DNA of 47,153 nt, from the IMG/VR virus record IMGVR_UViG_3300009159_000099, positions 1-47,153 of that record; one strand, written 5' to 3'. The notes beneath the pieces were generated by a model. The model saw only the letters and a program-made list of their open reading frames with translations, ran no database searches and was not told where the DNA came from. The position numbers and the translations under genes were made by a program. This stretch comes from a virus. How positions within the stretch are numbered: position 1 is the first letter of the stretch; the number at the start of each line of letters is the position of its first letter. Below, piece after piece: positions 16,106 through 26,669 of the stretch.

Positions 16106-19100
16106 TTACTCAACTTCCAAAATTGGTTCATTTGCACTTCTACCTGCTTTATTTACTTTTAATGTATTAGGGTTAGTTGAGAATACCTCAATTGGAGGAG
16201 TTCCATCCAAAGTAGTTGCTGCCGTGTTTTTTGAACCTCTAAAATAAGAATTTTCCATTCCTCTTGTCAAATCAGATACATTTCTAAAGTGAGTTGGTAA
16301 ATATCCACTAACAGGTGTTACTTCAATTATACTCCCAGTTCCTGCGTTAATTACTTTAGAACCAGAAAATGGTTGTATATTTAAAGATGTTTCGTAGTAA
16401 ACCGATGATGATAAAATCATACCATCTCTTGGGTCACCAACACCATTTGTAACTGTTTTAAATTTAACAATATTTATTGTTTTTTGTTCTTTAACTAAAT
16501 CAACTTTTACTCTTTCTTTTACAATTCTTCCATTTTTATCAAAATATGTTCTAATTGCATATCCGTTTTCAGCATACAATCCAAATCCAATATTTTCATA
16601 ATCAGTTTGACCAACTACAATATTACTATTAAGTATATCAATTTCAGTAAGTATTGTAGGGTCTTTTAATCCTGCATCTATTAAAATATCTTTTTGATAA
16701 GATTCAGCTTCTACTAAAGTAGTTTTAGAAGTTGGAATTTCAACATCATATTGATAATTATCAACATTTAAATTTTCACTTAAATTTGCATCAACTATTG
16801 AATCATATTGATTATTTTCTGCAGTAAATAAATATTCAGAATTTGCATCTAATATTATTTCTTTTTGAATATTTTCAGAAGTTATTAAAGTAGATTCATC
16901 ATAATGTATTGCAGTTTCATATTGTTCATTTTCACCAGTTGGTTTTTTTTGAGCAATTTTACTTCTTTCTAAAAAATGTGGTTCAATTAAAAGACCCGTT
17001 GTTGCTTTTGCTCTTGCAGGCAGCATATTTTTAATATCTTCAAACATAGATTTTTCATATAACTTAATCAAGTTAATATAAGCATATATGTCTATATTAT
17101 TAAATCTTTTAAAATAATAACTTCTTAAACTATCCAAATCTTTATAATTTGATTTGTATTTATCGGAAGGGTCACCAATATAATTATCTAAATTAATTCC
17201 ACCAAATGATTTAGCAATATCAATATTTAACTCTTTTGTAGGAGAGAAAAATAAACCAACTCTATTTGAATCAGTTGGAGATTGGTCAAATGATTTTCTA
17301 GTAGCTCTACTATTAACCGATAAATCTGTTAGTAATGTTTGTTCTTCAAAACGTATTTTATTAGTTGAATATCTTGATGAACCAAAATCTGGTATATCTA
17401 ATACAACTGTTCTATCTATTGCTTCAAAATTATATGGATAGGTATTTATGTTTGAAAATCCATATGTACTTGCCGAATATGATGCAGAAGGATTTTGTGA
17501 ATATAATAAAGCAGAACTACCACTTTCATAATTATTTCTTTTTAAACTTCCACTAAAGTAAATATTTGTATCTACATTTGGTAATGTAGTATATGTTGCT
17601 AAGTTTTTAGGATATTCAAAATCTAAACGGAAAAACAAATCATCAGTTGATGCTGATATATGGTTTCCATTAATCATTTCTGGAAAAGAAACGTGTTCGT
17701 AAAATCTTTCCTTATTTAATGGTGTAGACCATAAACGGAATTCATCAATACTACCACTAAAACTACCACCTAATGTGATAAAAGAACCACTATTCCAATT
17801 TGAACTACCACTTGCAACACTTGCAGTTGTGTTATTTTGGAATAAAGTTCTTTCTTTATCTGCTTGTCTAACATTTAATTCTAAGTTGTGAAAACTACCA
17901 CTAACTTCTCTACTTACAGATATACCAAAAAATGAACCATTAAATATAGGTAATATAGAAGAACTAATTGCATTTGTAGTTGAATAATCAAATATTACAT
18001 ATCCATTATTACTATTAGCAGAACCACTTAATTTTATATCCCAACCACTACCTGAAATTAAAGTATATAACCCACTTGTTGTAGGTTTTACAAAAAATTC
18101 AATTGTATCTGGTCTTCTATTTTTTTCTGTATTTTTCCATTCAAAATCAATTCTAGAACCATTATTCATTTTAAGAGCAGTTGTAATATTATCCATTACT
18201 AATTTACTCTTATTGGTATCCGTAACTTCGGGTCCTCCAAATTCTAAAATAGAAAGATTTGATGATGGAATACCATAACAACTTAATAAAGCATATACAC
18301 CTCTGCGTGTACCTTTGTGTTTTAATAGATATGGTAAATTATTTACAATTCTTCTCCAAACTTCATATGTTCTTTGTTTAACAGGATTAGTATTTGTAAC
18401 TCCACCATTTATATCTTTTCCAAAAACATAATCCCAAAGTTTAGAATCTGTTCCTAAATTCTTAGCATCCCAATCAAAAGATTTAAGTGTTTCAAATAAG
18501 AGTTTATCAGAAATACCATTTTTTGATTTGTAACCCAAACCTCTACTTTTTTCAATTGATTTTGTATAAAAATATATGTTATCAAAATGTTGTCCAACCA
18601 TTGATAAAAATAATAACATACTTTCATTATCTGTATTATTTACAATGAATTGTGGAATATTGTTTTGAACCCAATTTGGATTTTCTATATCAAAATCTCC
18701 TGCTAATGTTATAATATTTTCATACCAATTTGTTACATTTGAATTTGTTGATAACAATCTAATACTACCACTATAAGGCCAACTTATTGAAGATGATGTG
18801 TATAAGAAATTTTCAAATCCATCAAATGCATTTATTAATTGGTCTTTTTTTAATTGTTGTTTTTCTCTTTCTTGTTGCGCAGAAATTGTATTTGTGTGTC
18901 CATAAGATGATGGGTCATAGTAAGATGCTGATATTAATGATTCATAATTTTCAATTAACTGAACTTTATAAACAAAATTATCTACTCTTTCTTTTGCAGA
19001 ACTAAAATGTACAAAGTTATTCCATGCATATGTAGAACCAGTTGTATATTCAATATTTAAATCATCCGTATTAACCAATGATGAACTCAAATACATACCA

Positions 19101-21016
19101 ACTAATTGTGCGGATGATGTATTTGTTAATATTATATCATCCAATGATTCATAATTAGTAGCACTACCTTTTATATAATCAACTTCAATTGAAAAATTAG
19201 GTCCTTTTATTGGTGGGCAAGATAAATTATCTTGTTCTGTAAGTATTACAGTTTCTACTAATGGATTTGTTAGTAATTTTGTAACCCAAAATGTTGAGTT
19301 TGGTGTTACCGATGCAGGAATTGGTGAATATAATTTTAAAATTAAAGATTCTACTTTATCACTTTCCTGTACAAATTCATTACCTAAATTATCTACGGAT
19401 TTTTTAGATAATGTCCAATCATCTTCTTCCCAAGATGAAATTAATATTTCTTCATCATTGCCAAAATTAGCAAGGTGTGTGAGATATTTACTTTCTTTTT
19501 CCGGTTCAATTATTTGTAACTTTTCAATAAAAGCATCAAACATTGCTTTACCAAAAATCTCTTCATTAATTTCTAATTTTGGTAAAATTAAATTTGTTAC
19601 AATTTCATAATCATTTCCAGTTAATGATTCTGCACCACCTCTATTGTATGGTATTAATTTTAAAGTTATGGTATTACTACCTACCCAATTAGGAAATTTT
19701 TCTCTTAATGTTTTAAGATGTATGTTTACTTTTCCATTTGTAGGTTGATTTACGAATAATGGAACAAATGAATTATTTTTTAATTTTAAATGTATATCTA
19801 CACTTGTTGCTGCAAATGTATTCCAACTTACATCATATGATAGATTATAATCTGAAAAAGATGGAACATCTATTAATTCAGCAAATGTTGTTTCTGTAAT
19901 AGATGGGAAATCGTTTATAGATGTAAATGTTACATTAACTTCCGTTCTACCACCAGTACCAAAATTATTACTATATGCTACTAATATTATTTTTTTAGTA
20001 CCATACACTTCTGCAAAATCTTTTTGAAAATAAATAATTGCCTGTCTATCCGATGCAGGTACTTCTAATGTATTATTAGGTCCTAAATATACAATTACTT
20101 TATCCGCTTGTTCCGTATTAAAAGGAATTGCAATTGATTTTTCTAAATCAGAATCTTTTACAAAAACATTAAATTTATTACCGTTTGGTAAACTAATTTT
20201 TGGTTCTGCATATTTAATTTCTTTTTGAAAATTTGCAATAACAACAAAACTACTAAATAATTTGTTTGCAGATACGGAAAATACAGTACCATTTACTTTA
20301 TTTAATGCAGATAAATCTTTACCTTCGTTTTTTATTTGAGATGAATTACCTTCATAAATTCCATTGAATGTAAACCCATCAGGAAGATTTCCTTCTATTT
20401 TTAATAAAACTTTACCATTTTGTAAAATATCTTTTGATAATTGTTTTTTAATAGAACTTTTAGTTCCATCTAAAAATAAAACACCACTATCATGTATGTA
20501 ATCATTTAATACAATTTGATAAGATAAAGATACGTTACCTCCTAACTCATTTTTAAAATTACTACCAAAAGAAATTTCATATTGAGAATTTGGATTTGGT
20601 GTAACTATTTCTTGTTTTTCTATTCTCGTTTGAGTAGCAGGTGGATTTGGTAAAGGAATATCTGCAACTTTTGTAATTTCTAAATCTTGAAGAGCTTTTA
20701 ATGTTTGTGGTACATTTGTTGGGTTTCTTTCATTTACTACAACAGCATTACCAGCAGAATCCGTAAAAGTTAATGGTTGATAGATTGGTCCAATTGTATC
20801 AGAGCCCAACATTGTAAGTGGATTTATAGGTCCAATATTTTTTGCAATATCAGCTTGCAGTTGAGCTTGCCCAGCAGGTGAGTTTAATTGAGCAAGAGTT
20901 TCATTCAAACCTGAAAGAGCCTTTGGGTCAATTGTTATATTGCTCAATGCCTCATACAATTCGTATGTCATTCCAATTTTATCCGCCTCTAATTTTTGCT
21001 CGTCAGTTAATGCCAT
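16106..21016 (-). CDS. Very large baseplate or tail protein with a ConA-like domain
   Basis: At 1636 residues this is the largest protein in the window. The N-terminal third is beta-rich with fibronectin-like strands. Around residues 895-915 a segment with NLPYLLKHKGTRRG and ALLSCYGIPSS resembles tail and baseplate proteins of contractile systems. Residues of about 960-1110 form a LamG/concanavalin-like domain ending SGSIDEFRLWSTPL. Residues 1362-1456 are five tandem 19-residue repeats. The C-terminus contains SYFRGSKNTAATTLDGTPPIEVF. A candidate late motif lies 14 bases before the start. I infer a baseplate wedge or rim protein, perhaps binding host glycans. Confidence 0.8.
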   Translation of the reverse strand: MALTDEQKLEADKIGMTYELYEALSNITIDPKALSGLNETLAQLNSPAGQAQLQADIAKNIGPINPLTMLGSDTIGPIYQPLTFTDSAGNAVVVNERNPTNVPQTLKALQDLEITKVADIPLPNPPATQTRIEKQEIVTPNPNSQYEISFGSNFKNELGGNVSLSYQIVLNDYIHDSGVLFLDGTKSSIKKQLSKDILQNGKVLLKIEGNLPDGFTFNGIYEGNSSQIKNEGKDLSALNKVNGTVFSVSANKLFSSFVVIANFQKEIKYAEPKISLPNGNKFNVFVKDSDLEKSIAIPFNTEQADKVIVYLGPNNTLEVPASDRQAIIYFQKDFAEVYGTKKIILVAYSNNFGTGGRTEVNVTFTSINDFPSITETTFAELIDVPSFSDYNLSYDVSWNTFAATSVDIHLKLKNNSFVPLFVNQPTNGKVNIHLKTLREKFPNWVGSNTITLKLIPYNRGGAESLTGNDYEIVTNLILPKLEINEEIFGKAMFDAFIEKLQIIEPEKESKYLTHLANFGNDEEILISSWEEDDWTLSKKSVDNLGNEFVQESDKVESLILKLYSPIPASVTPNSTFWVTKLLTNPLVETVILTEQDNLSCPPIKGPNFSIEVDYIKGSATNYESLDDIILTNTSSAQLVGMYLSSSLVNTDDLNIEYTTGSTYAWNNFVHFSSAKERVDNFVYKVQLIENYESLISASYYDPSSYGHTNTISAQQEREKQQLKKDQLINAFDGFENFLYTSSSISWPYSGSIRLLSTNSNVTNWYENIITLAGDFDIENPNWVQNNIPQFIVNNTDNESMLLFLSMVGQHFDNIYFYTKSIEKSRGLGYKSKNGISDKLLFETLKSFDWDAKNLGTDSKLWDYVFGKDINGGVTNTNPVKQRTYEVWRRIVNNLPYLLKHKGTRRGVYALLSCYGIPSSNLSILEFGGPEVTDTNKSKLVMDNITTALKMNNGSRIDFEWKNTEKNRRPDTIEFFVKPTTSGLYTLISGSGWDIKLSGSANSNNGYVIFDYSTTNAISSSILPIFNGSFFGISVSREVSGSFHNLELNVRQADKERTLFQNNTTASVASGSSNWNSGSFITLGGSFSGSIDEFRLWSTPLNKERFYEHVSFPEMINGNHISASTDDLFFRLDFEYPKNLATYTTLPNVDTNIYFSGSLKRNNYESGSSALLYSQNPSASYSASTYGFSNINTYPYNFEAIDRTVVLDIPDFGSSRYSTNKIRFEEQTLLTDLSVNSRATRKSFDQSPTDSNRVGLFFSPTKELNIDIAKSFGGINLDNYIGDPSDKYKSNYKDLDSLRSYYFKRFNNIDIYAYINLIKLYEKSMFEDIKNMLPARAKATTGLLIEPHFLERSKIAQKKPTGENEQYETAIHYDESTLITSENIQKEIILDANSEYLFTAENNQYDSIVDANLSENLNVDNYQYDVEIPTSKTTLVEAESYQKDILIDAGLKDPTILTEIDILNSNIVVGQTDYENIGFGLYAENGYAIRTYFDKNGRIVKERVKVDLVKEQKTINIVKFKTVTNGVGDPRDGMILSSSVYYETSLNIQPFSGSKVINAGTGSIIEVTPVSGYLPTHFRNVSDLTRGMENSYFRGSKNTAATTLDGTPPIEVFSTNPNTLKVNKAGRSANEPILEVE
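16649..16933 (-). repeat. Five 57-bp tandem repeats in the large baseplate gene
   Basis: Five consecutive 19-residue units begin ENEQYET, ENIQKEI, ENNQYDS, DNYQYDV and ESYQKDI. Each continues with an acidic or Ala-rich half. The shared core is [E/D]-N/S-x-Q-[Y/K]-[E/D]. The step is exactly 57 bases and in frame, so the array is a genuine protein repeat. Confidence 0.85.
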
Positions 21017-21030
21017 TTAATACTTTTATT

Positions 21031-21038
21031 ATAAATAT
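21031..21038 (-). promoter_or_regulatory. Candidate late promoter of the large baseplate gene
   Basis: The coding strand reads AGATATTTATAATAAAAG, with the ATATTTAT core 14 bases before the start at 21016. An A-rich leader without a Shine-Dalgarno sequence follows, as is usual in Bacteroidota. Confidence 0.5.
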
Positions 21039-21045
21039 CTTATTA

Positions 21046-22368
21046 TTAATAATCTCTACCCGTTGGGTCATTCTCTACATTAGATAAATTGGCATCAAAT
21101 CCACCAGGTACATATGTACTATAAAATCTATTTCCCGAATTTGCGATTCCTAATCCTATTTCTTGTTCAGCAGCAGTACTAAATGCAGTATCTACTAAAT
21201 TTGGTTTTGGAGTTGTTACAACTGTGGGTGTTATTTCTTTAACAGGTTCTTTTACAGGCTTAGGTTTGGGTGGTGGTATTGGTGTAAGGTCTGGTTCTGT
21301 AATTATAACTTCTTTTGTAGTTTTAATTGGTGGCAATTCATTTGTTCCAGTAACAGTTATATCCACTTTATCTGGCATATAAATGTTTCTCTTAATATCA
21401 ATTTTAGTACTAAATGCATCTAAATTATTTTGAATTTGTTTTCTTAATTCAACTATTGCAAATTCTTTTGGTAATTGTTTAATATCAACTTGCCTTCTTT
21501 GTAATGCCTTTGTATTAAATTGGATACAATTATTTAATATGTTTTGAATTTCACCCATCAACATACCAAAATTGTATTGTCCACAATTTTCAAATCGTAT
21601 TTCCGATGGTTTACCAAAGGTAGGTTGCGTTACATCATAGTATTTATTATTTACCCAATTTTTAATACTATCTCTAAAATTTTCAAATATTCTTTTATGA
21701 AAATCATCTAAATTTCTTAATCCAAAATCTTTTTTTAATACATCTCTAAAATCATTTCCAAATTTAGCAACTAAAGCATCATCTATTACAGTTAAAGAAT
21801 TTCCTTCAAATTTATCTAAGGCATCTAATATATTTTTTTTATAGTATTTAAAATCTTTACTTAAATTGTGAATATTTTTAAATTCTGATTTTGTAATTTT
21901 ATTTACTTCACCATCTTTTGTTTTTAATGGTAAAATACGAATTTCTTCTCTTGATGGTGATATTTCTTGAATCCAAACTCTTGTTAATTCATTATCCGTT
22001 CCTATTTTATTCCTTACAAAATTTATATTAATTTTAAGAATACCATTTGAAAATCCTAAATTATTTAATAATTTTTCAACATTTATAGCAAGTTCTTTTT
22101 GACCAACTTTATTAACTATATCGTACATATAGTTTTTTATATCATTTGGTTTTATATATGCAACATTATTTCCTGTTTTATTTGGTAACAAAACATTATT
22201 AACATCATATACAGATACTTCCATTACATCATGCTTACAATCACCAAAATCTGCTTCTTCTATTTCAGTTTTGGACACAATAAGTAAATCATCCTTTAAA
22301 AGAAAATCACCTTTATTTTCTTTTCTAGAATCAATTTGCTCAAAGTTAGTATATTTTGTAATACTCAT
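21046..22368 (-). CDS. Virion-associated protein of unknown function, Pro-rich tail
   Basis: The 440-residue protein has a mixed alpha/beta body to about residue 350. A Pro/Lys/Thr-rich linker (PIPPPKPKPVKEP region) then leads to a short conserved-looking end (NRFYSTYVPGGFDANLSNVENDPTGRDY). The linker suggests a flexible arm joining two parts of the particle. It is embedded in the baseplate gene series. No enzyme motif is visible. Confidence 0.7.
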   Translation of the reverse strand: MSITKYTNFEQIDSRKENKGDFLLKDDLLIVSKTEIEEADFGDCKHDVMEVSVYDVNNVLLPNKTGNNVAYIKPNDIKNYMYDIVNKVGQKELAINVEKLLNNLGFSNGILKININFVRNKIGTDNELTRVWIQEISPSREEIRILPLKTKDGEVNKITKSEFKNIHNLSKDFKYYKKNILDALDKFEGNSLTVIDDALVAKFGNDFRDVLKKDFGLRNLDDFHKRIFENFRDSIKNWVNNKYYDVTQPTFGKPSEIRFENCGQYNFGMLMGEIQNILNNCIQFNTKALQRRQVDIKQLPKEFAIVELRKQIQNNLDAFSTKIDIKRNIYMPDKVDITVTGTNELPPIKTTKEVIITEPDLTPIPPPKPKPVKEPVKEITPTVVTTPKPNLVDTAFSTAAEQEIGLGIANSGNRFYSTYVPGGFDANLSNVENDPTGRDY

Positions 22369-22374
22369 AAATTA

Positions 22375-23538
22375 TTATGTTTGATGATTTTGATAATCTT
22401 CTTTATTCTTTTTAGATAATTTGATTCCGTAAGGTTTCATCTCACTCTTACCTGCTGCATTAGTTACAGTTATACTCATCAAACCACCTGTGTAATCTTT
22501 TGAATTGGTTTCGGATGTGAATATCCCTGCATATGTCTTTACCCAATTTGCAGCATATGTTCTTGTTGCCTGTACATCTAGAGTTAAAGTTATATCTTTT
22601 GTTCCATCTGCACCAACAGTAAATGATGTTTCTGGTATATTAAAGAATTTAATATTATTTGGATAACTAACTGATATTTCAACTTTTATTGGTTCTTTAT
22701 CGTTATTTGTAAATTTAATAGTTTGCCCATTAATCCACTTACCATTTAATTCAGAACTTATATTTGCTTTAATTGGTGGTTCTGATTTAGCTATAGATGG
22801 TTCTAACTTAACCAATACAGTTTCTAATAACATATCTGCCCCACTTGCCAATGCCGTTGCTCTTGTTCCTTGTACAAGTGCTTGTTGTTGTTGAGATGCG
22901 CCTAATTGCGCTTGTAAACCTTCAATGACTGAGTTTAATGAATCTATTTGTTTAATCAATGCCGTAATCTGTGCAAAGAAACCTTTATTCTGTGCTTGTA
23001 AAGATGCTCTTAAAATGGATTCATCAATTGATTTTTGAACTGCCGTTGATATTTGTAATGCAAAATCGGAAATAGTTTTTGATAAAATTGTTAATTGATT
23101 TGATAATGCATCATTGGTTTGTTCTATTATTAATCTTTTGTTTATTTCTATTTCTATCAATGATTGTAATGTAGCAACTTGTTGTTTTAAATCTTCATTT
23201 TCTAGAGTTAAAGCAGCTACTTTTTTTCTTAAATCCTCATTTGTTGCAACTTCGGCATCATATAATGGTTTTGGAACTAAATCTAAATTCGGTTTAGGAA
23301 TATTAGGTTTTAATTCTTTGATTACAACATCTATTGCTTTTTCTAATTCGGCATCATCGTATTTATCTTTATTTAAAGATTTAAAAATTAAAGAAGATGC
23401 TGAATCATTTTCATTTACAATAGTTACACCATATTCATTTTTTGTAATAGCAGCTGAACCAGATATTTTTAAAATTTCTTCCAAACGCATATCTTTTACA
23501 TCTTGTATTTTTTCAGAAATTGTTTCTGCTGTATTCAT
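22375..23538 (-). CDS. Coiled-coil baseplate-associated protein
   Basis: The 387 residues include a long coiled coil at about 110-225 (NEDLRKKVAALTLENEDLKQ and later segments). An Ala/Gln-rich hinge follows. An Ig-like beta domain lies from about 255 (SELNGKWINGQTIKFTNNDKEPIKV) to the end. Such rod-plus-Ig architecture suits a structural connector in the tail. It ends six bases before the gene at 21046-22368 begins. I cannot name the family. Confidence 0.7.
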   Translation of the reverse strand: MNTAETISEKIQDVKDMRLEEILKISGSAAITKNEYGVTIVNENDSASSLIFKSLNKDKYDDAELEKAIDVVIKELKPNIPKPNLDLVPKPLYDAEVATNEDLRKKVAALTLENEDLKQQVATLQSLIEIEINKRLIIEQTNDALSNQLTILSKTISDFALQISTAVQKSIDESILRASLQAQNKGFFAQITALIKQIDSLNSVIEGLQAQLGASQQQQALVQGTRATALASGADMLLETVLVKLEPSIAKSEPPIKANISSELNGKWINGQTIKFTNNDKEPIKVEISVSYPNNIKFFNIPETSFTVGADGTKDITLTLDVQATRTYAANWVKTYAGIFTSETNSKDYTGGLMSITVTNAAGKSEMKPYGIKLSKKNKEDYQNHQT

Positions 23539-23569
23539 TATGATATTATTTCAAATATATATTTATCAT

Positions 23570-24637
23570 CTATAATGTAGATATTCCGTTTTCAATTATT
23601 TTTATTTTTAATCGGTATTCTCTATTAATTGGTAATGTTGATAAATCCATTATAAAATAATTGGATGTGGAATCACAACTTACTTTAGTATAATTACCAA
23701 ATGGGAATATTGATTCACCTGTTATATAATCTTCTATTTGATAATAAGTTGAACCAGATGGTAAATATTTAACTTGGTCATATGAGAATGTTTTATCAAA
23801 TGTTTTTGATGGATACATATCTCTACCTTTTAATCTAATTTTTGTTTTTGTATTACTAACGTATTTAGTTTTTAAATTACCAATAACTACTTTATATCCT
23901 TCTTGTGCGGAACCTGTAACGGGTAATAAACTTCCAGTTAAAAATGAACTATCATCCCAAACTAATTCTAATTTTGGTTCATATATTGTATTGGTTTCTT
24001 TTGAAAAGAATTTAATAACACCATAATCCAATGTATCTGCTTCATTTGATAAACCATGATGTAAAATTAATCCATTGTTTGTTATAGAACCACTTACCCA
24101 TAATTTAACTAAATTTGTAACATCCATTCTAACATCATCACTTTCATAATCAAATGATTGAGATGATGAACCACTTAAATACCATACACCACCTTCTGCA
24201 TTTGCCGAACCTGTTGTTGTATTACCAGTAGTAGGATATACTGCTGTACCACCTGTTGTATCATAACCTACCCATTTAGTTTGCCCATCTCTATATTTCC
24301 AACTAACACCATCCGTTGTAATATTATCAAACTTAGTACCTGTTCCCATTATCCAACTTGAAGATAATGCGTTTGCATACAAAGTATATTGTAATGGTAT
24401 TTCCTCCGATTTAGCTGCTTTTAAATTTAAAAATGCAGAATAACTACCTGTACCAATATTTTCATAAACAGATTGTGATATTTGTGTTGAATTAAATTTA
24501 ATTAAAGTTCTAGCAATATCTTTGGTAGAACCATAATATAATTTACCTACTTCCAATATTTCATCCCTACCTGCATTTTGGTCTGGTTGTTGTAAGTATA
24601 TACTTGCGTCAAATGATGATGTGAAAAATTTATGCAT
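23570..24637 (-). CDS. Virion protein with DNRLRE-like beta domain
   Basis: The 355-residue beta-rich protein contains MDVTNLVKLWVSG and NNGLILHHGLSNEADTLDYG. These resemble the DNRLRE family of jelly-roll domains found on bacterial surface and phage structural proteins. The C-terminal 100 residues look like a second beta domain. Its ATG overlaps the stop of the gp6-like gene (TAATG), so the two are translationally coupled and probably assemble together at the baseplate. Confidence 0.75.
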   Translation of the reverse strand: MHKFFTSSFDASIYLQQPDQNAGRDEILEVGKLYYGSTKDIARTLIKFNSTQISQSVYENIGTGSYSAFLNLKAAKSEEIPLQYTLYANALSSSWIMGTGTKFDNITTDGVSWKYRDGQTKWVGYDTTGGTAVYPTTGNTTTGSANAEGGVWYLSGSSSQSFDYESDDVRMDVTNLVKLWVSGSITNNGLILHHGLSNEADTLDYGVIKFFSKETNTIYEPKLELVWDDSSFLTGSLLPVTGSAQEGYKVVIGNLKTKYVSNTKTKIRLKGRDMYPSKTFDKTFSYDQVKYLPSGSTYYQIEDYITGESIFPFGNYTKVSCDSTSNYFIMDLSTLPINREYRLKIKIIENGISTL

Positions 24638-26667
24638 TATAGTGCTCTTCCTTTAATATCTTTATTTGGGTACTTAACTTCAAAAACACAAGGGTCTAAT
24701 GATGGATACACAATTTTATCTTTAGTTGCTTGCTCTATATTATATTTGTTTGTAGAATAATTTCCATCCCCACCACAAAGATTATGTATTCTAGCCGATG
24801 GAACGCTCATTACTCCTTCTACGTTTGCTAATATTAATTCTATTTCTGAAAGATTTATTGGTTTATTAAATGTCCAATTATCTATATTAAAATAATCTTG
24901 CAATTGTACTAAACAATTTGCTATTACTTCATTTTTATTATAATTAGAATAGCAAACTATTTCAAAATCACATCCAATATTTACAATAAATCCATTTAAT
25001 AAATTTACAGAATCTGTCATTAAACGATATTCACTTAAATAAGTTTTAAGATTTTGTTTAATTGCAGTGTTTAAATTTGTAAGTTTTTTATTTGCATCAT
25101 ATCCCAAAATATACATATTAATTGCAAATGGATTATTTACTTCCGATATTGCAGAACGTTTTTGTGAAAGATATTTAACTAATTCTTTTTGAACTTCTGA
25201 TTGCGATTTCCCTTTTAACCCATCAACTAATCCAACAAATTCTGAAATATATTTTGGATTTGCTAAAATGGATGCTGGTGAATTATTATCAATTTCACCA
25301 TCAGGTGATACATATACTTTTGCAATACTACCATATCGTTCTGGCATAGATAATGCTCTAACAATATAATCCTGTCTTGTTACTGCTCTATTTTGAGAAC
25401 CAAACGAACCCAATGCATTTTGTCTTATTTCTTCAATAGTTTCACTACTTCTACCACCAACCGCAGGTTCTAAATTTTCAACTATAATGGTTGTTTTTGT
25501 ATCATTATATGAATTTAATATATCAGATGAAATTGATAATATATCTTCTTCAAATTCAATTTTTTTAATTGTAGTTAAATCACCACTATTAATGTTTGAT
25601 TCAATTCCACCACCAACTAAATATTTTACTAAAAGAGTTTTACCAGCGGGTGATATTCCAAATGTATTTGTTTTTAAAAAATTAGATGGGTCAATACCTT
25701 TATTTAATCTTTGAATACTATTTGCTAATCCCAATCCTATATTTTTTGTATTAGGTAATATTTGTTCATCGGCTAATCCACTACCACCACCACTACCAAA
25801 TTGTAAATCAATTGTATTATCGGAATTTACTTTAGTTGAAAATCTACGTGGTGCTTTTTGTACTTCTAAAATATAAGGTACTGAACCGGAGAAATCGCTT
25901 AAATCGGAATTATATGAGGTGTTTGGTTTTTCAATAAAAATACTTTCCTGTGCTAAATAAGGAACTTCGTACCATATTTCATTTGTATCCAAATCTTTTA
26001 CCGAAGTTATTTCTATAATATTGGTATCATTTAATGTTGAAGATGGATAATCGGTATCAGTTGCTTGAAATGTAATTGAAGTTGATATTTCTTTTGCTGA
26101 TATAGCTTTTACATTTTTTGAAATTAAATATCGTGTAGGATTACCATTTGTATCTCTTTCAAATACACTAACCGAATTACTGCCAGTTTCTGCAAAATTA
26201 ACAGAATCTGTTGTTCTAAATATTACGTTTGTATTCGTTGAAGATTGGATTTCCATTCCTTCTTTTATTCTCAAATAATATCTACTATCAGGTACACTAT
26301 TTGAACCAACTCCAACCGATGGAACTAATTGATAAATTGTTATTGTTGTTACCGCCGGAGATGATATTTTTGGTTTATATCCCATTGCTTGTGCTAATGC
26401 TATAACATTTTTACGTTCTGTAGCATAAGCCAACATTGATTCTTTTAATTGAACATCTTGATAAAATGATAGAATATCACCAATAGCAGCTGCTTGCTCT
26501 ATAAATATATTTCCAGGAGATGCATCGGAAAAATCAGCATAAGAATTGGGGAAATAAGTTTTAGTATAATCTATTAAATTTTGCTTTAATGAAGCAAAAT
26601 CTTTACCAAGATAACTTATTTTTTTATTATCGTTTCCCCAATTCTTATCTATCGGTTTAATTGCCAT
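24637..26667 (-). CDS. Baseplate wedge protein (T4 gp6/Baseplate_J-like)
   Basis: The 676-residue protein belongs to the gp6/gpJ wedge family that forms the ring around the tail hub. The N-terminal signature is clear: DFSDASPGNIFIEQAAAIGD, then SFYQDVQLKESMLAYATERK and ALAQAMGYKPK. The middle has VGGRSSETIEEIRQNALGSF and TRQDYIVRALSMPE, also typical of the family. It lies directly after the gp25-like gene, the same neighbour as in many contractile tails, with a two-base gap. Confidence 0.92.
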   Translation of the reverse strand: MAIKPIDKNWGNDNKKISYLGKDFASLKQNLIDYTKTYFPNSYADFSDASPGNIFIEQAAAIGDILSFYQDVQLKESMLAYATERKNVIALAQAMGYKPKISSPAVTTITIYQLVPSVGVGSNSVPDSRYYLRIKEGMEIQSSTNTNVIFRTTDSVNFAETGSNSVSVFERDTNGNPTRYLISKNVKAISAKEISTSITFQATDTDYPSSTLNDTNIIEITSVKDLDTNEIWYEVPYLAQESIFIEKPNTSYNSDLSDFSGSVPYILEVQKAPRRFSTKVNSDNTIDLQFGSGGGSGLADEQILPNTKNIGLGLANSIQRLNKGIDPSNFLKTNTFGISPAGKTLLVKYLVGGGIESNINSGDLTTIKKIEFEEDILSISSDILNSYNDTKTTIIVENLEPAVGGRSSETIEEIRQNALGSFGSQNRAVTRQDYIVRALSMPERYGSIAKVYVSPDGEIDNNSPASILANPKYISEFVGLVDGLKGKSQSEVQKELVKYLSQKRSAISEVNNPFAINMYILGYDANKKLTNLNTAIKQNLKTYLSEYRLMTDSVNLLNGFIVNIGCDFEIVCYSNYNKNEVIANCLVQLQDYFNIDNWTFNKPINLSEIELILANVEGVMSVPSARIHNLCGGDGNYSTNKYNIEQATKDKIVYPSLDPCVFEVKYPNKDIKGRAL

Positions 26668-26669
26668 TA

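Noticed and set aside
23114-23575. Plus-strand open frame of 153 codons
   Set aside because: It lies antisense to the coiled-coil gene 22375-23538, which has better composition and operon context.
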